Assembly: GCF_002878395.1 (NCBI RefSeq)
Contig: NC_061114.1
Span: 142,841,275-142,905,274 of the forward strand
From: Capsicum annuum
Taxonomy: Eukaryota; Streptophyta; Magnoliopsida; Solanales; Solanaceae
Direction: 5' to 3'
Length of the DNA stretch: 64,000 nt
Position numbers and translations under genes: made by a program. Positions 1 to 11,397 of the stretch are shown in pieces. The number at the start of each line of letters is the position of its first letter. The stretch's first letter is position 1. A model generated the notes under the pieces. The model ran no database searches. It saw nothing but the letters and a program-made list of their open reading frames with translations, and was not told the origin of the DNA.

Positions 1-1222
1 ACTATGCAAACGGTAAACAAAACTCCCACGTTGGTAAATGTGATTTTCAGTGTTCGTCCACCCTAGGATGTACGCCTTCATGATAAGCTTCAAAACCCAT
101 ACTAAGCCCAACAAACATCATTTTCACATTTCCATTCCATTCAATCGATGAGTCATTATTACCTTAAGGCATTATAAATTATTCTTGCAAGATTGTATCA
201 TCATGCCATTCCAATTCTACATCACTTGGGGGAATCCATGACCCCACGGTCTAATTAAAATTAAGTCATGGCCATAAAGGCCTTTCAAAGCCATTTGTAC
301 TCCATTATCCTTTTATGCTATGCAATTGTTCAAATATAGTTTCAATATGGATATATCCATGTTTTAAAGCCAATTTTATAAGGTCGGGTTTAAGTCATTA
401 CGAATCCAATTGCCAAAATCCATAAGGGTGGGGGAGTCCACGACCCTCCTAAGTTTATCAAATTAATTTGGGGAAATCCATGACCCTTATTCTAATCCCC
501 ACACCCATGCACCCAATCAGTTTAAGAACTATCAATTTAAAGCATGAATGATCAATAAAAACTATGGAAAAATTAATTCAACCATTAACATCCAAAAGTT
601 CTCAACCCAAATTCAAACACAATAATTAATCACATGATAACAAATTTAAACACATGTTGTTAGCAAAACAAGTTTAAGGAAAGAGATACATGCTTTAATT
701 TAAAAGATACCCTTTGAAAATAAAATGGAAAGAAGCCCCAAGCTAGAACCCTAACCTCACTGCCTTTTAGCCTTAGCTTGGGAATGAAGAATGGCCCTTT
801 TGAGAGAATATGTGAGTTTTAAGGCTTGTAAATGGATTCTATAAGGATTGGATGGCTTAAAAGATATAAAAGGACCAAAATAACCTTAATATACTTTTAA
901 AAAAAGTCCCATCAATTAAAGGAAGGAGGTTCGTAGTGCAAAGCCCAAGGAGAACCCCTAGGTCCACGACGCAATGGTCAACGTAAAGTAGAGGCTTTAC
1001 AATATGAAGAAAAACACAAAGCTCAGGCTGTGATCCTTTCTAGGTTCCCTCGTGGTGTGAAGCCAAACAAAACCTCCCCCTTCATTATACACAACCTTAT
1101 TTTTATTCCAAATCTTCCCTCAATGCACCTAAACTCTTTTTGAAGTGTTTCACGCTTAAGATAGGGGTTATGTAGGATCATTTAAGCTCATATTTTAATC
1201 CTGTAACACCCGAGGTATTACA
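1..1222 (-). repeat. 3' LTR of element B (partial, runs off the left edge)
   Basis: Non-coding, AT-rich sequence that ends in gaggtattaca, the complement of a TGTAATACC LTR start. The adjoining purine-rich tract (complement of 1223-1240) and the pol C-terminus beyond it fix this as the 3' LTR of a minus-strand gypsy element. It holds three copies of a motif close to TGGGGGAATCCATGACCC (227-245, 429-446, 469-486) and a GC-richer block around 925-1070. The outer end of the LTR lies outside the window, so its length is unknown. Confidence 0.7.
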
Positions 1223-1351
1223 TTATCCACCCCTTAGTATTATTCATTCTCAAATAAGCAATTAGGATACTCATAACATAATATAATAAAGAACACAAAA
1301 GGACATAGAAACGACTCTAGGTCTGGCATGAGGAGAAGTAGGTTTCGTACC
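1223..1351 (-). promoter_or_regulatory. Polypurine tract and 3' untranslated region of element B
   Basis: Read on the minus strand, the tract ctaaggggtggataa directly precedes the TGTAATACC LTR start, the position of the plus-strand primer in an LTR element. Its purine run is interrupted by a T, probably a mutation. The rest separates this tract from the pol stop codon at 1352-1354. Confidence 0.55.
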
Positions 1352-1718
1352 TCAAGTACTTTCATCCAATGTCGAAAGTAAGAATGAATATTTGGATTTC
1401 ATGTCCTCTTCAGCTTCCTACGTAGATTCTTCCACTTTTTGATTTCGCCAAAGTACCTTTACCGAAGCCACGTCCTTAGTCCTCAACCTATGGACTTGCC
1501 TATCTAATATCTTAACTGAAACCTCCTCATAAGATAAGGAATCTAAAATGACAACATACTCAATAGGCACAATCAATGAAGGGTCACATATATACTTCTT
1601 TAATATTGACACATGGAATACTGAAAGGATAGAACCCAAACTCCCAGACAACTCTAGCTCTTAAGCTATATTGCCTACTCTCCTAAAAAAATATTTAGGC
1701 CAACATAACGGGGAGTGA
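1352..1718 (-). pseudogene. Element B pol, C-terminal fragment (integrase tail and chromodomain-like region)
   Basis: The minus-strand translation contains FHVSILKKYICDPS, then SYEEVSVKILDRQVHRLR and VKVLWRNQKVEEST, which match the end of Ty3/gypsy Tekay/Del polyproteins, where a chromodomain may target integration to heterochromatin. The expected Trp after VEEST is a stop codon, and the following EAEEDMKSKY is still recognisable. The fragment stops at 1718, where element A is inserted; the reading continues at 12103. The IN block around 'YIGP' is also decayed here. Confidence is high for the family and lower for the exact clade. Confidence 0.85.
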
Positions 1719-4357
1719 TGTAATGCCTCGAATCTTGTACCCAGAATGCTACACAGAGCTCATGACCTTGAAGGACCACAAGCTAACCCATGTCTGAGAT
1801 TTGTACCGAAACACTATATAATATACTACATAAATACGGAAATAAGGGCTATAAGGCCATAAGGTTCAAAACTGATAAAGTAATCTCGGAATGATATGGT
1901 ATCACAATAACAAAACATAACTTGAAATAAACTGTCTGAACATGATAGTCTGAAAAGCCTCTAACTGACTGAACTGTCTGAATAAAGAGTTGATGGGATA
2001 TGTCCCCAACTAACTCCAATTACGAAAATAAATTAATTAATGAGATAATAAAGTAATGGTAATTTCCTCAAAGGATAAGGGCTCACTACTAACTATGACT
2101 GCTAAGACTGGAATTCTACTGATGCTCGTGCTTCTAAACCTATGGTATAAAACACCATAGCACGAATGCATCAGTATGTTTGAATGTACTAGTATACATG
2201 CGAGGTAGGCTAAATACAAAAGGGTTCACATGCATGAACTATACTAAATGACTGAATAATATAAACGTGAGAATACATGCATGAATAAAAGACTAATAGA
2301 ATTCGTGATAACATGATTACTGAGTCTGAGTACTGATAACATAAGATACTGATAACTGTATAACTAAAATAACTAATACTGAGTGACTGTACTAACAGTC
2401 TATATTCTGATAAAAATAGATGAGTTCCATTCTATGCTGAGTTGACTGTATTTGATAGTTCTAAATTCTGTAGAACTATCTGAGTTCTATTACTAAGACC
2501 GAATGACTGTATCTGACAGTCCTAATATATAACTGAAACTGTGAGAAGTAGTCATCTAATCAACATACCCCAAATAACACAATATATTTGAGTTGGGGTC
2601 TAATCTGTAACCCCAATTGGAATGGTTTCAATACCACGCCACTGGTATGGACAATTTATGAATAACCCTCATATGACAGGTAACTCTAGTGAGAACGGTA
2701 GGAACCTTGATATAAAAGGTTAGGCCACCTCTTTTACCCTTATATAACAGGCTATGATATCTTATCCTACGCTGGATACATAGTTCAAGAATGCAAGGAT
2801 CGCTTTTAAGAATCACACCCTTATATAACAGGTGGGTTCCCATCCTTGGGTTCACTCGGTGCTAATTTTTACTCCTATCTGAATAGTCACTGAACATGAT
2901 TAACTGAACTGAACTAGACTGAGTTAACTGAGTTTCGTTGACTGATGGAATATTACTGAGATTACTAAATTTTTGAGATTACTGAGGTTATTGAGTTTTC
3001 CGGAGTCACATAACTGGCTGAATTTCTATGAACATGGCTTGACTGAGAGTATCTTCAAAACATGACACTGGCTCTAAGCACACAACTAAATTGTTGGGTA
3101 CAAGTACCCCTATGACTCGATAGAATGAAACTTACAAAGCATGACTTTCTTGAATACATGACCAACATCACAATCCATAATACAATAAGTTGGAGATTTC
3201 ATGAATAGAAGTTCTAAGGCACCAAAAGGGCTATACATTTATCCATATCTAACTGACTAAGACATTTCATCAAACATTTGACATGCATAAACTTGTACAT
3301 GATTGGGGATTTCATATTATCATACTAGTATGACACTTTTCCTTCACATGGGCATTTAATAGAACACATGGGGAGCATGCTTTGGTTATACAATCATCAA
3401 CAAATCTAATAATCATGGATACATTAATCAACGTGTAAATTTAAGGATTTATCATGATTATTATGCAAATCACCATTTCCTAGGGTCAATCATTGGAATA
3501 TATAGTTTCAAACATGAATCAAAACCCCACAATATCAGGAACATGAATTTGAATTCAATTTAACTATGAACATTCATAAATATACATATCTTGGATTTTG
3601 AAAGAGATTCTTGAGCTTCATTAATGAAAGGGACCCATGAATCAACAAATGACATACCTGGGTTGTGAGTTTCTTAAAGTTCTAGGACTTGAAGAACTTG
3701 AATTTCTTAGTTTTTTTAAGGAGGATATAGATCATGTTCTTGGGGATTGATCTTAGAGAAAAAACCCTAATTTGATATGGTAGATAGATAATGAAATTAT
3801 GAGCATTGGTTTGACATAATTAGAGGTTAAAACGGGTGAAAAGACTTAAATAATCTTTTAAAAATAACTTTGAAATAACTAAACGAACTATACAATAGTG
3901 GGGATGACGGTTCATCGTCGTGTCGATAGTCCGTCGATCCTGACCATAACACCTGGGTAGAATAGGGGTACAGTATCTCTGCTGTCACGGCTTGGGCAAC
4001 GATTTGTCGCTAGTTCGATGGTCCATCGGCTTGAGCCATCGCCCTTAGGCAGAAGATGGTCTCACTGCTTTCGCTGTGATGGTTTTGGTAATAGTTTGTC
4101 GCTAGCTCGACGGTCTGTTGGTCCTCATCGTCGCACCTGGAATGTTTTGACTTTTTTCTAAAAAACGACCATAACTTTCGACCCCGATACTAGATTTGGA
4201 CAAAATTGGTATCATTGGAAAGCTAATTCAATTTTCCATAAGACAAAAAGTGAAAATCTTAAAAATTATATGTATATAAAAGTGGATTCATCTTTCAAAA
4301 TAAGTTTCTAACATACACGAGATGATTTCAAGCTAGGTAGGAGTACAGGGTATTACA
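1719..4357 (-). repeat. 3' LTR of element A
   Basis: It starts tgtaatgcc and ends gggtattaca in plus-strand coordinates, giving TG..CA termini, and is about the same length as the copy at 9456-12097. Contents in plus order include four ACCCT-AT-ACAGGT motifs (from 2664, 2703, 2735 and 2817), an inverted repeat TTGGGGT/ACCCCAA (2593-2616), a palindrome GGGTAC-AA-GTACCC (3096-3109), a splice-donor-like site at 3652-3660, and a CpG-richer block of imperfect repeats at about 3905-4140. Small open frames inside it are LTR noise. Confidence 0.92.
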
Positions 4358-4372
4358 ATATCTCCTCCTTGA
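4358..4372 (-). promoter_or_regulatory. Polypurine tract of element A
   Basis: On the minus strand the tract reads TCAAGGAGGAGATAT immediately before the TGTAATACC of the 3' LTR. This is the standard position and composition of the plus-strand DNA primer of an LTR retrotransposon. Confidence 0.85.
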
Positions 4373-4761
4373 GAATATCCATCCTCGAATGAGACTGCAT
4401 GAGAGGGGAAAAGATAAATTGACATACATATTGAACATGAACAATTGGAACATGATCTCATGACTGATGTGACTGAAAACTGAATATATACTACTAAACA
4501 TGAATTTCTAATGCATGTGTAATTGATTCATGAATGTATGACTGAGTGTTCTGTGGAGCTAAGTTTCTCACAATAAGAATGCATATCTGATACATGATTA
4601 TGTAACTAAACTGATACTTGAATGTATGACTTACTATGCAATGGTAATTAATACCAAGTTTATAATGAAATTCTGAACATGAACTGTATACCAAGTTTGT
4701 AATTGAAATCTGAACATGAAATAGAATAAGCTTATGGAGAACTGTTACCTTAAGCGAGATT
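4373..4761 (-). other. Untranslated region between pol and PPT of element A
   Basis: AT-rich and without a credible coding frame. It contains several degenerate copies of a tgaacatgcatatctgatgcatga-like word, which is also seen in the matching regions of C (15500-15811), D (23158-23479) and F (46550-46800), so it is a conserved post-pol spacer of this group. Confidence 0.6.
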
Positions 4762-7700
4762 TTAGTTTGTGGAGAAGAGGTGAGGATACTTGGTCCGCAT
4801 GTCTGCTTCTGCTTCCCAAGTATCTCCCTCAACGGAATGATTCCACCAAAGAACTTTGACTCGAGGGACTTCTTTATTTCTTAGTCTACAGGTCTGATAG
4901 TCTAGGATTTCGACTGGAATCTCTTAATAAGAAAGGCTGTTTTGAACATCTATTCTTTGAATAGGGACTACAACTATTGGGTCATCTATTAACTTCTTGA
5001 GCAAAGAGACATAGAAGACTGGATGAACTGAGGCTAGATTTGAAGGCAACTCGAGCTTATAAGCTACTTTGCCTAATTGACTGAGAGTTTTGAAGGGACC
5101 GATATATCGGGGACTGAGCTTTCCCTTCTTGCCAAATCTTTTCACTCTCTTCATGGGAGAGATCTTTATATAGACATAATTACAAATGTCAAACTTGAGA
5201 TCCTTTCTGTGTACATCTGTATAAGACTTCTATCGGCTTTGAGCAGCCCGGACTCTTTCTCTGATCAATTGGACTTTTTCTAAGGCATCGAATACTAATT
5301 CAAGCCCTATAACTGAGGCCTCACGAACATCAAACCAACCGACTGGATGTCCGCATCTCCTACAATAAAGAGCTTCAAATGAAGCCATCTTAATACTGGA
5401 ATGATAGTTGTTATTATATGCAAACTTAATCAAAGGCAAGTGATCATCCCAACTACCCTTGAAATAAATTGCACATGATCACAACATATCTTCTAAAGTC
5501 TGAATGGCCCTTTCTTATTAACCATTAGTCTGAGGATGAAAGGTATTACTTAGATAAAATCAGGTACCAAGACCCTTTTGGAATGCTTTACAAAAATGAG
5601 AGGTGAACTGGGTACCTCTATCTAAGATAATAGATAATGGAACACCGTGAAATCTGACCAACTCTATGATGTAGAGTGTAACGTAATCCTCATCTCAATA
5701 AGAGGTATGGACTGGATGTAAAGGAGTTGACTTGGTCATTCTATCTACAATATCCCAAACTGAATCATGCTGGCGACGAGTACGAGGCTAACCGATTACG
5801 AAGTCTATGTTCACTTCTTTCCACTTTTAAGTTGGAATACTAAACTCCTGCATGGACCCACTAGGCTTATGATACTCTATCTTAACCTGCTGACATATAG
5901 AGTACTTAGCCACAAACTCTGTAACAACTCTCTTCATCCTACTCCACCAATAGATTTCCCATAAGTCTCAGTAAATCTTTATGGCCCATGGATAAATAGA
6001 CTAGCGCGCACCATGCGTTTCTGAAAGAATTTATTGCCTTAAGTCATCTATACCTGGAACACATAGATGACCCTGACAACGCAATAGACCATCTCCCCCT
6101 TGGGTGAAAACCTATAATTTCTAATCCTTGATTGACTCTTTTAGCTTGAAAATACTGGGATCTCTATCTTGCTTTTCTTTCACCTTGGAAACTAGAGATG
6201 ATTCTGAGCTACTCAGAACCCATATGTTACCCTCCTCTGAATTGACTAAGCGAATGCCTAGTCTGGAAAGCTATTGGATTTCCTAAGCTAACTTCTTCTT
6301 ACTATACTCAACATGAGCAACACTACCCATAGACAGTCTACTGAGAGCATCGTCCAGGATGTTGGCCTTTCCCGGATAATAAAAGACACTTATGTCATAA
6401 TCTTTCAAGAGCTCTAACAACCTTCTCTGATAAATATTGAGATCTTTCTGAGAGAAGACATAATGAAGGCTCTTATGATCTATGAAAACATATACATGAA
6501 CCCCGTATAGATAATTCCTATAAATTTTCAAGGAAAATACTACGGCTGCTAACTCAAGATCATGAGTAGGGTAATTCTTCTCATGGGGTTTAAGCTGTCT
6601 GGAGGTATAGGCTATGACCTTACCATGCTGCATAAGGAAACAACCCAAACCTACTCTGGATGTATTATAATACACTATGAACCCATTTGTATCATCTGGA
6701 AGAGCTAAGACTAGAGCTGAGGTGAGTCAAGTCTTCAACTCCTGAGAACTCTTCTCGCAAGGATATGACCACTGAAACTTGACTTTATTCTGAGTCAATC
6801 TAGACATAGGGGATGCAATAGAATAAAATCCCTCAACAAACCATCTATAATAGCCAGCCAAACTTAAGAAACTCCTGATATCTGATGGAGAGATAGGTCT
6901 AGACTAGTTTCTTACCACTTTGATCTTGTGAGGATCAACCCTAATGCCATCACCGGAAATAATATGACCAAAGAATGCTACTGAACTTAGCCAAAATTTA
7001 CAGTTACTGAATTTGGAGAACAGTTGATGATTTCTGAGAGTCTTGAATTCTATTATGAGATGGTCTGTATAATCTCGCTCACTGTGGGAATAGACCAGAA
7101 TATTATCTATGAAGACTATGACGAACATGTCTAAGTACTGCTTGAACACCCGATTCATAAATTCCATGAACGTGGATGGGGCATTGGTAAGACCAAAGGA
7201 CATAACTAAGAAGTCAAAGTGACCATACTGAGTACGAAAAGCTATTTTTGGAATGTCACATTCTCTGACTCTGAGTTGGTGATAACCAAATCTAAGGTCT
7301 ATGTTAGAGAAATAGATGGCACCCTGAAGTTGGTAAAATAAGTCGTCGATTCTGAAAAGAGGATACTTGTTCTTGACCGTGACTTTATTGAGATGACAGT
7401 AATCAATGCACATTCTAAGAGAACTGTCTTTCTTGCACATGAATAAGACTGGTGCGCCCCATGGGGATATGCTGGGTCTTCTTAATCCCTTATCTAAGAG
7501 ATCTTTCAACTGTGCTTTTAGTTCTTTGAGTTCTGCTGGTGCCATTATATATGGAAGAATAGATATAGGCTGAGTATCTGGAAGAAGATCAATGCCAAAG
7601 TCTATTTCCCTTTTGAGAGAAATTCCTGGAAGATCTTCGGGAAAGACATCTGATTATTCTTTCATGACTGGGACTGATTCGAGACTGGGAGTTTCAGAAC

Positions 7701-8289
7701 TAGTGTCCTTAAATCAAACAACATAAAAGACACATCGTTTAGATATCATTTTCCATGTCCCAAGGTAGGAAATAAGCTGACCTCTAAAAGCTGAAGTACT
7801 ACCCTTCCACTTTAGGATAGGTTTATTCGAAAACTGAAACTAGACTATTTTGTTTCTGCAGTCGACTGTGGCATAGCGGGAATAAAGCCAATACATGCTG
7901 AGAATGACATCAAAATTAGTCATTTCTAATTCGACTAAATCTAGTGAGGTCACTTTGTAAAATACCATAACTGGACAGTTCCTGTATACCCATCGAGCTA
8001 TGATAGTTTTACCCATAATGGTAGAGACTGAGAAGGGCTCTGGTAGAATTTGGGACTGACTTCAAAATCAACTGTTATATAGGGAGTAACAAAATATAAA
8101 AAAGTTCATAGATCTATCAAAGCGTAAACATACATATGAAAGATCTGTAACATACCAATAACCATATCAGGAGAATTTTCCTGATCTTGCTCGGACTGGA
8201 GAGCATAAAGTTGATTTGGGCGTTGCCCACTAGTAGCACTGAAGGTGGCACCCTACTGATTTGGGAGACCAGACTGAGCTGGGGAATGG
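4762..8289 (-). pseudogene. Element A pol (protease, RT, RNase H, integrase, chromodomain), degenerate
   Basis: Domains in coding order: a decayed protease near 8100, where the expected catalytic D-P-G-A is interrupted by a stop; RT at 7545-6904 with [11 protein letters not shown] and [21 protein letters not shown]; RNase H at 6675-6283 with [11 protein letters not shown] and IDHKSLHY; integrase zinc-binding and core from about 6100 to 5440; and the C-terminal IN block at 5154-4924, ending YPHLFSTN with a stop at 4762. The RT box that normally reads F-x-D-D-I-L reads FIDNILVYS, so the second catalytic Asp is Asn. The RNase H entry reads YYNTSRVG, where Asp is usual. Several in-frame stops separate the blocks, so no full protein is possible. 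Confidence 0.9.
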
Positions 8290-9232
8290 TTCTGCTGACT
8301 CTAAGGACCTAGCTGAGGACAGTCTTTGACTCTGCGGCCTGGCTTGCCACAACCAAACAAAATACCACTGCCAGCTCTGTAAATACCGTAATGGTGCTTT
8401 CCATAATTTTGGTAAAGAGGATAGGTGTGGGCACTGGTAACACTGCCTTGAGACTTAGAGCCTGGTGCTCTATCTCTGTTATCATCTCTGAATCTAGGAG
8501 CTGGAGCACTAGCTGAAGAAGGATCTGGAACTATTGACTTAGGACAAAACTGAGAACGGTTTTCTCATTCTGATTTGGGTTAAGCAAAGTTGAAACTACT
8601 TGTTCTTTCTCTCTTATTTTGCTTCTCCCTTATTTTAATCTTTTTCTCCCCTATCTGCTAAGCATGAGTCATAAGCCTGGCTATGTTTATATCACTCTTC
8701 AACATCATAGACCTGCACTCATTGACCATACTATCATTCACCCCAATAACAAACTTACTCATCTTGGCCCTGCTATCTGCAACCACATGAGGAGCATAGC
8801 TAGATAATAGAGTAAGCTTAAGAGAATACTCTTTCACAGTCATGTTTCCATTCCTGAGGTTGATAAATTCCAACAACTTAGCTTCTCTCAACTCTAGGGG
8901 AAAAAATCTATCTAAGAATGCGGTGACAAACTCCTCCCACTCAATAGGCCCTGCATCATCTAGCCTTTCTGACTTCTACTGTATAAACAAAGTATGAGCA
9001 ACATCCTATAACTTATATGCAGCTAGCTCAGCCCTCTCACTAAAAGTAACCTCTATGATGTTTGTAACCTTCTAAACCTGATCGAGGAATTCCTAAGGGT
9101 CCTCATCTGAATTAGACCTGAAAAAGGTTGGAGGATTCATTCGGGTGAAGTACTGAATCTTGGCTACAGCTGAATTGGCCACTAGGTTGGCTGGAACAAT
9201 AGCTGATTCCTATTTTTTCTTTTAGGAGGCAT
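8290..9232 (-). pseudogene. Element A gag, degenerate
   Basis: Starts at the ATG at 9232-9230 (MPPK-like start shared with C, F and I), three bases after an ACAG acceptor-like site. The segment LEFINLRNGNMTVKEYSLKLTLLSSYAPHVVADSRAKMSKFVIGV (partly quoted: NMTVKEYSLKLT) is the retrotransposon gag core. A CCHC zinc knuckle lies at 8317-8362, read as LFGCGKPGRRVKDCP: the first Cys and the His are lost (Leu and Arg). Many stops split the frame. The product would have been the capsid/nucleocapsid protein that packages the element RNA. Confidence 0.87.
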
Positions 9233-9235
9233 GTT

Positions 9236-11397
9236 CTGTAAAAGAAAGGGAGAAATAAATTAAATCAAGAGATTAAATTGAGATTATGCTCACTGACACG
9301 ACGTGAATACTAAAAGAACGGAAACTGTTCCTGACATATCTTATAGCCTCTTGCACATAAATGTGGCGTACAATACACCCATGTACAAGACTCTACTAGA
9401 TACAAATTTAAGACTTCCTAGGACACTATTGAACCTTAGGCTCTGATACCAAGTTTGTAATGCCCCAAATCTGGTACCCGAAATACTACACAGTGCTCAT
9501 GACCTGGAAGGACCATAAGCTAGCCCATGACTAATATCTGTACCTGAACACTACATAATATACGGTATAAATATAGAAATAAGGGTTATAAGGCCATAAG
9601 GTTCAAAACTAATAAAGTAATCTATGAACGATATGGTATCACAATACCAAAACAAAACCTAAAATAAACTTTCTGAATATGATAGTTTAAAAAGCCTCTA
9701 ACTGACTGAACTATCTGAATAAGAAGTTGATGGGACATGTCCCGAACTAATTCCAGTTACTGAAATAAATTAATTAATGAGATAATAAAGTAATGGTCAT
9801 GTCCTCGAAGGATGAGGACTCACTACTAACTATGACTGCTGAGACTGGAATGCTACTGATGCTCATGCTTTTGAACCTATGGTATAAAACACCATAGTGC
9901 AAATGCATCAGCATGTTTGAATCTGCTGGTATGCATGTGAGGTAGGCTAAATACAAAAGGCTTCACATGCATCAACTATACTAACTGACTAAATAACTTG
10001 AACGTGAGAATACATGCATGAATAAGAGACTGTAACTGAATTTATGATAACATGATTACTGAGTATGAGTAATGATAACATGAGATACTGATAACTATAT
10101 AACTGAAAAACTGATACTAAGCACCTGTATCTGAAAGTTTATGTTCTGATGGAATTAGCTGAGTTCCATTCTATCCTGAGTTGACTATATCTGATAGTCC
10201 TGAATTTTATAGAACTATTTGAGTCTATTACTAAGACTAAATAACTGTATCTAACAGTCCTGATCTATAACTAAAACTGTGGGAAGTAGTGATCTAACCG
10301 AAATTTCCCAAATAACACAATATAGCAGAGTTGGGGTCCAATCTGTAATCCCAATTAGAAGGGTGTCAATTCTGCATCACTGGTAAGGATAATCTGTGAG
10401 TAGCCCTCATATAACAGGTAACTATGGTAAGAATGGTGGGAACCCTCATGTAATAGGTTAATCCACCTCATCTACCCTCCTATAAGAGGCTATGATGTCT
10501 CAATCTATGCTGGCTACATAGTTCTGGAATGCAAGAATCGCTTCTAAGCATCACATCCTCATATAATAGTTGGGTTCCCATCCTTGGGTGTACTCGGTGT
10601 TACTTTCTACTCCTATCTGAATAGACACTGAACATAATTAACTGAACTAAACTGGACTGAGTTAACTGAGTTTCGTTGACTAACAGAATATTACTGAGAT
10701 TACTAAATTTATGAGATTTCTGAGATTACAGAGTTTACTGAGTTTTCTGGAGTCACATGACTGACTGAATTTCTATGAACTTGGCTCAACTGAGAGTATC
10801 TAGAAAACATGACACTGGTTCTAAGCACACAACTAAATTATCGGGTACAAGTACCCTCAAGAATCGATAGCATGAAACTTACAAAGAATGACTTTCTTGA
10901 ATACATGACCAACATCACAATCCATAATACAATAAGTTGGAAATTTCATGAAGTAGAAGTTCTAAAGCACCACAAGTGCTACACATGTATCCATAATTCA
11001 CTGACTAAGACATTTCATCAAACATTTGGCATGCATAAACTTGTACATGATTGGGGATTTCATATTATCATACTAGTATGGCACTTTTCCTTCACATAAG
11101 CATTTAGTCGAACACATGGGGAGCATGCTTTGGTTATACAATCATCAACAAATCTAATAATCATAGATTTATCAATCAATGTGTAAATTTAAAGGTTCAT
11201 CATGATTATTATGTAAATCACCACATGATATGGTCAATCATTGGAATATGTAGTTTCAAACATTAATCACAACCCCACAACATGAATTTCAATTCAATTT
11301 AAATCATGAACATTCATAAATACACAAATCTTGAATTTTGAAAGAGATTCTTGAGCTTTATGGGTTAAAGGGACCTATGAATCAACACATGACATAC
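9236..11397 (-). other. Predicted 5' leader intron of element A
   Basis: Minus-strand donor CAG/GTATGT in the 5' LTR (intron begins at 11397) and acceptor CTTTCTTTTACAG (intron ends at 9236), followed by AAC and the gag ATG. The 2,162-nt interval contains the rest of the LTR leader and the primer-binding site. The donor also exists in the 3' LTR (3657). Similar donors and acceptors are found in E, F and, decayed, in C, D and G. No transcript data are available; this is inference from conserved splice-like sequences. Confidence 0.45.
9440..9451 (-). other. Primer-binding site of element A (initiator Met-tRNA)
   Basis: The complement reads TGGTATCAGAGC, which pairs with the 3' end of plant initiator Met-tRNA. 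It lies four bases inside the LTR boundary at 9456. Confidence 0.92.

Noticed and set aside
4494..4832. 112-residue minus-strand frame at the end of element A
   Set aside because: It overlaps the true pol end in another frame; the chromodomain-like YPHLF frame ending at 4762 is the supported one.
10809..11099. 96-residue plus-strand frame in the A LTR
   Set aside because: It is antisense to the element leader and broken in the sister LTR at 3070-3360.
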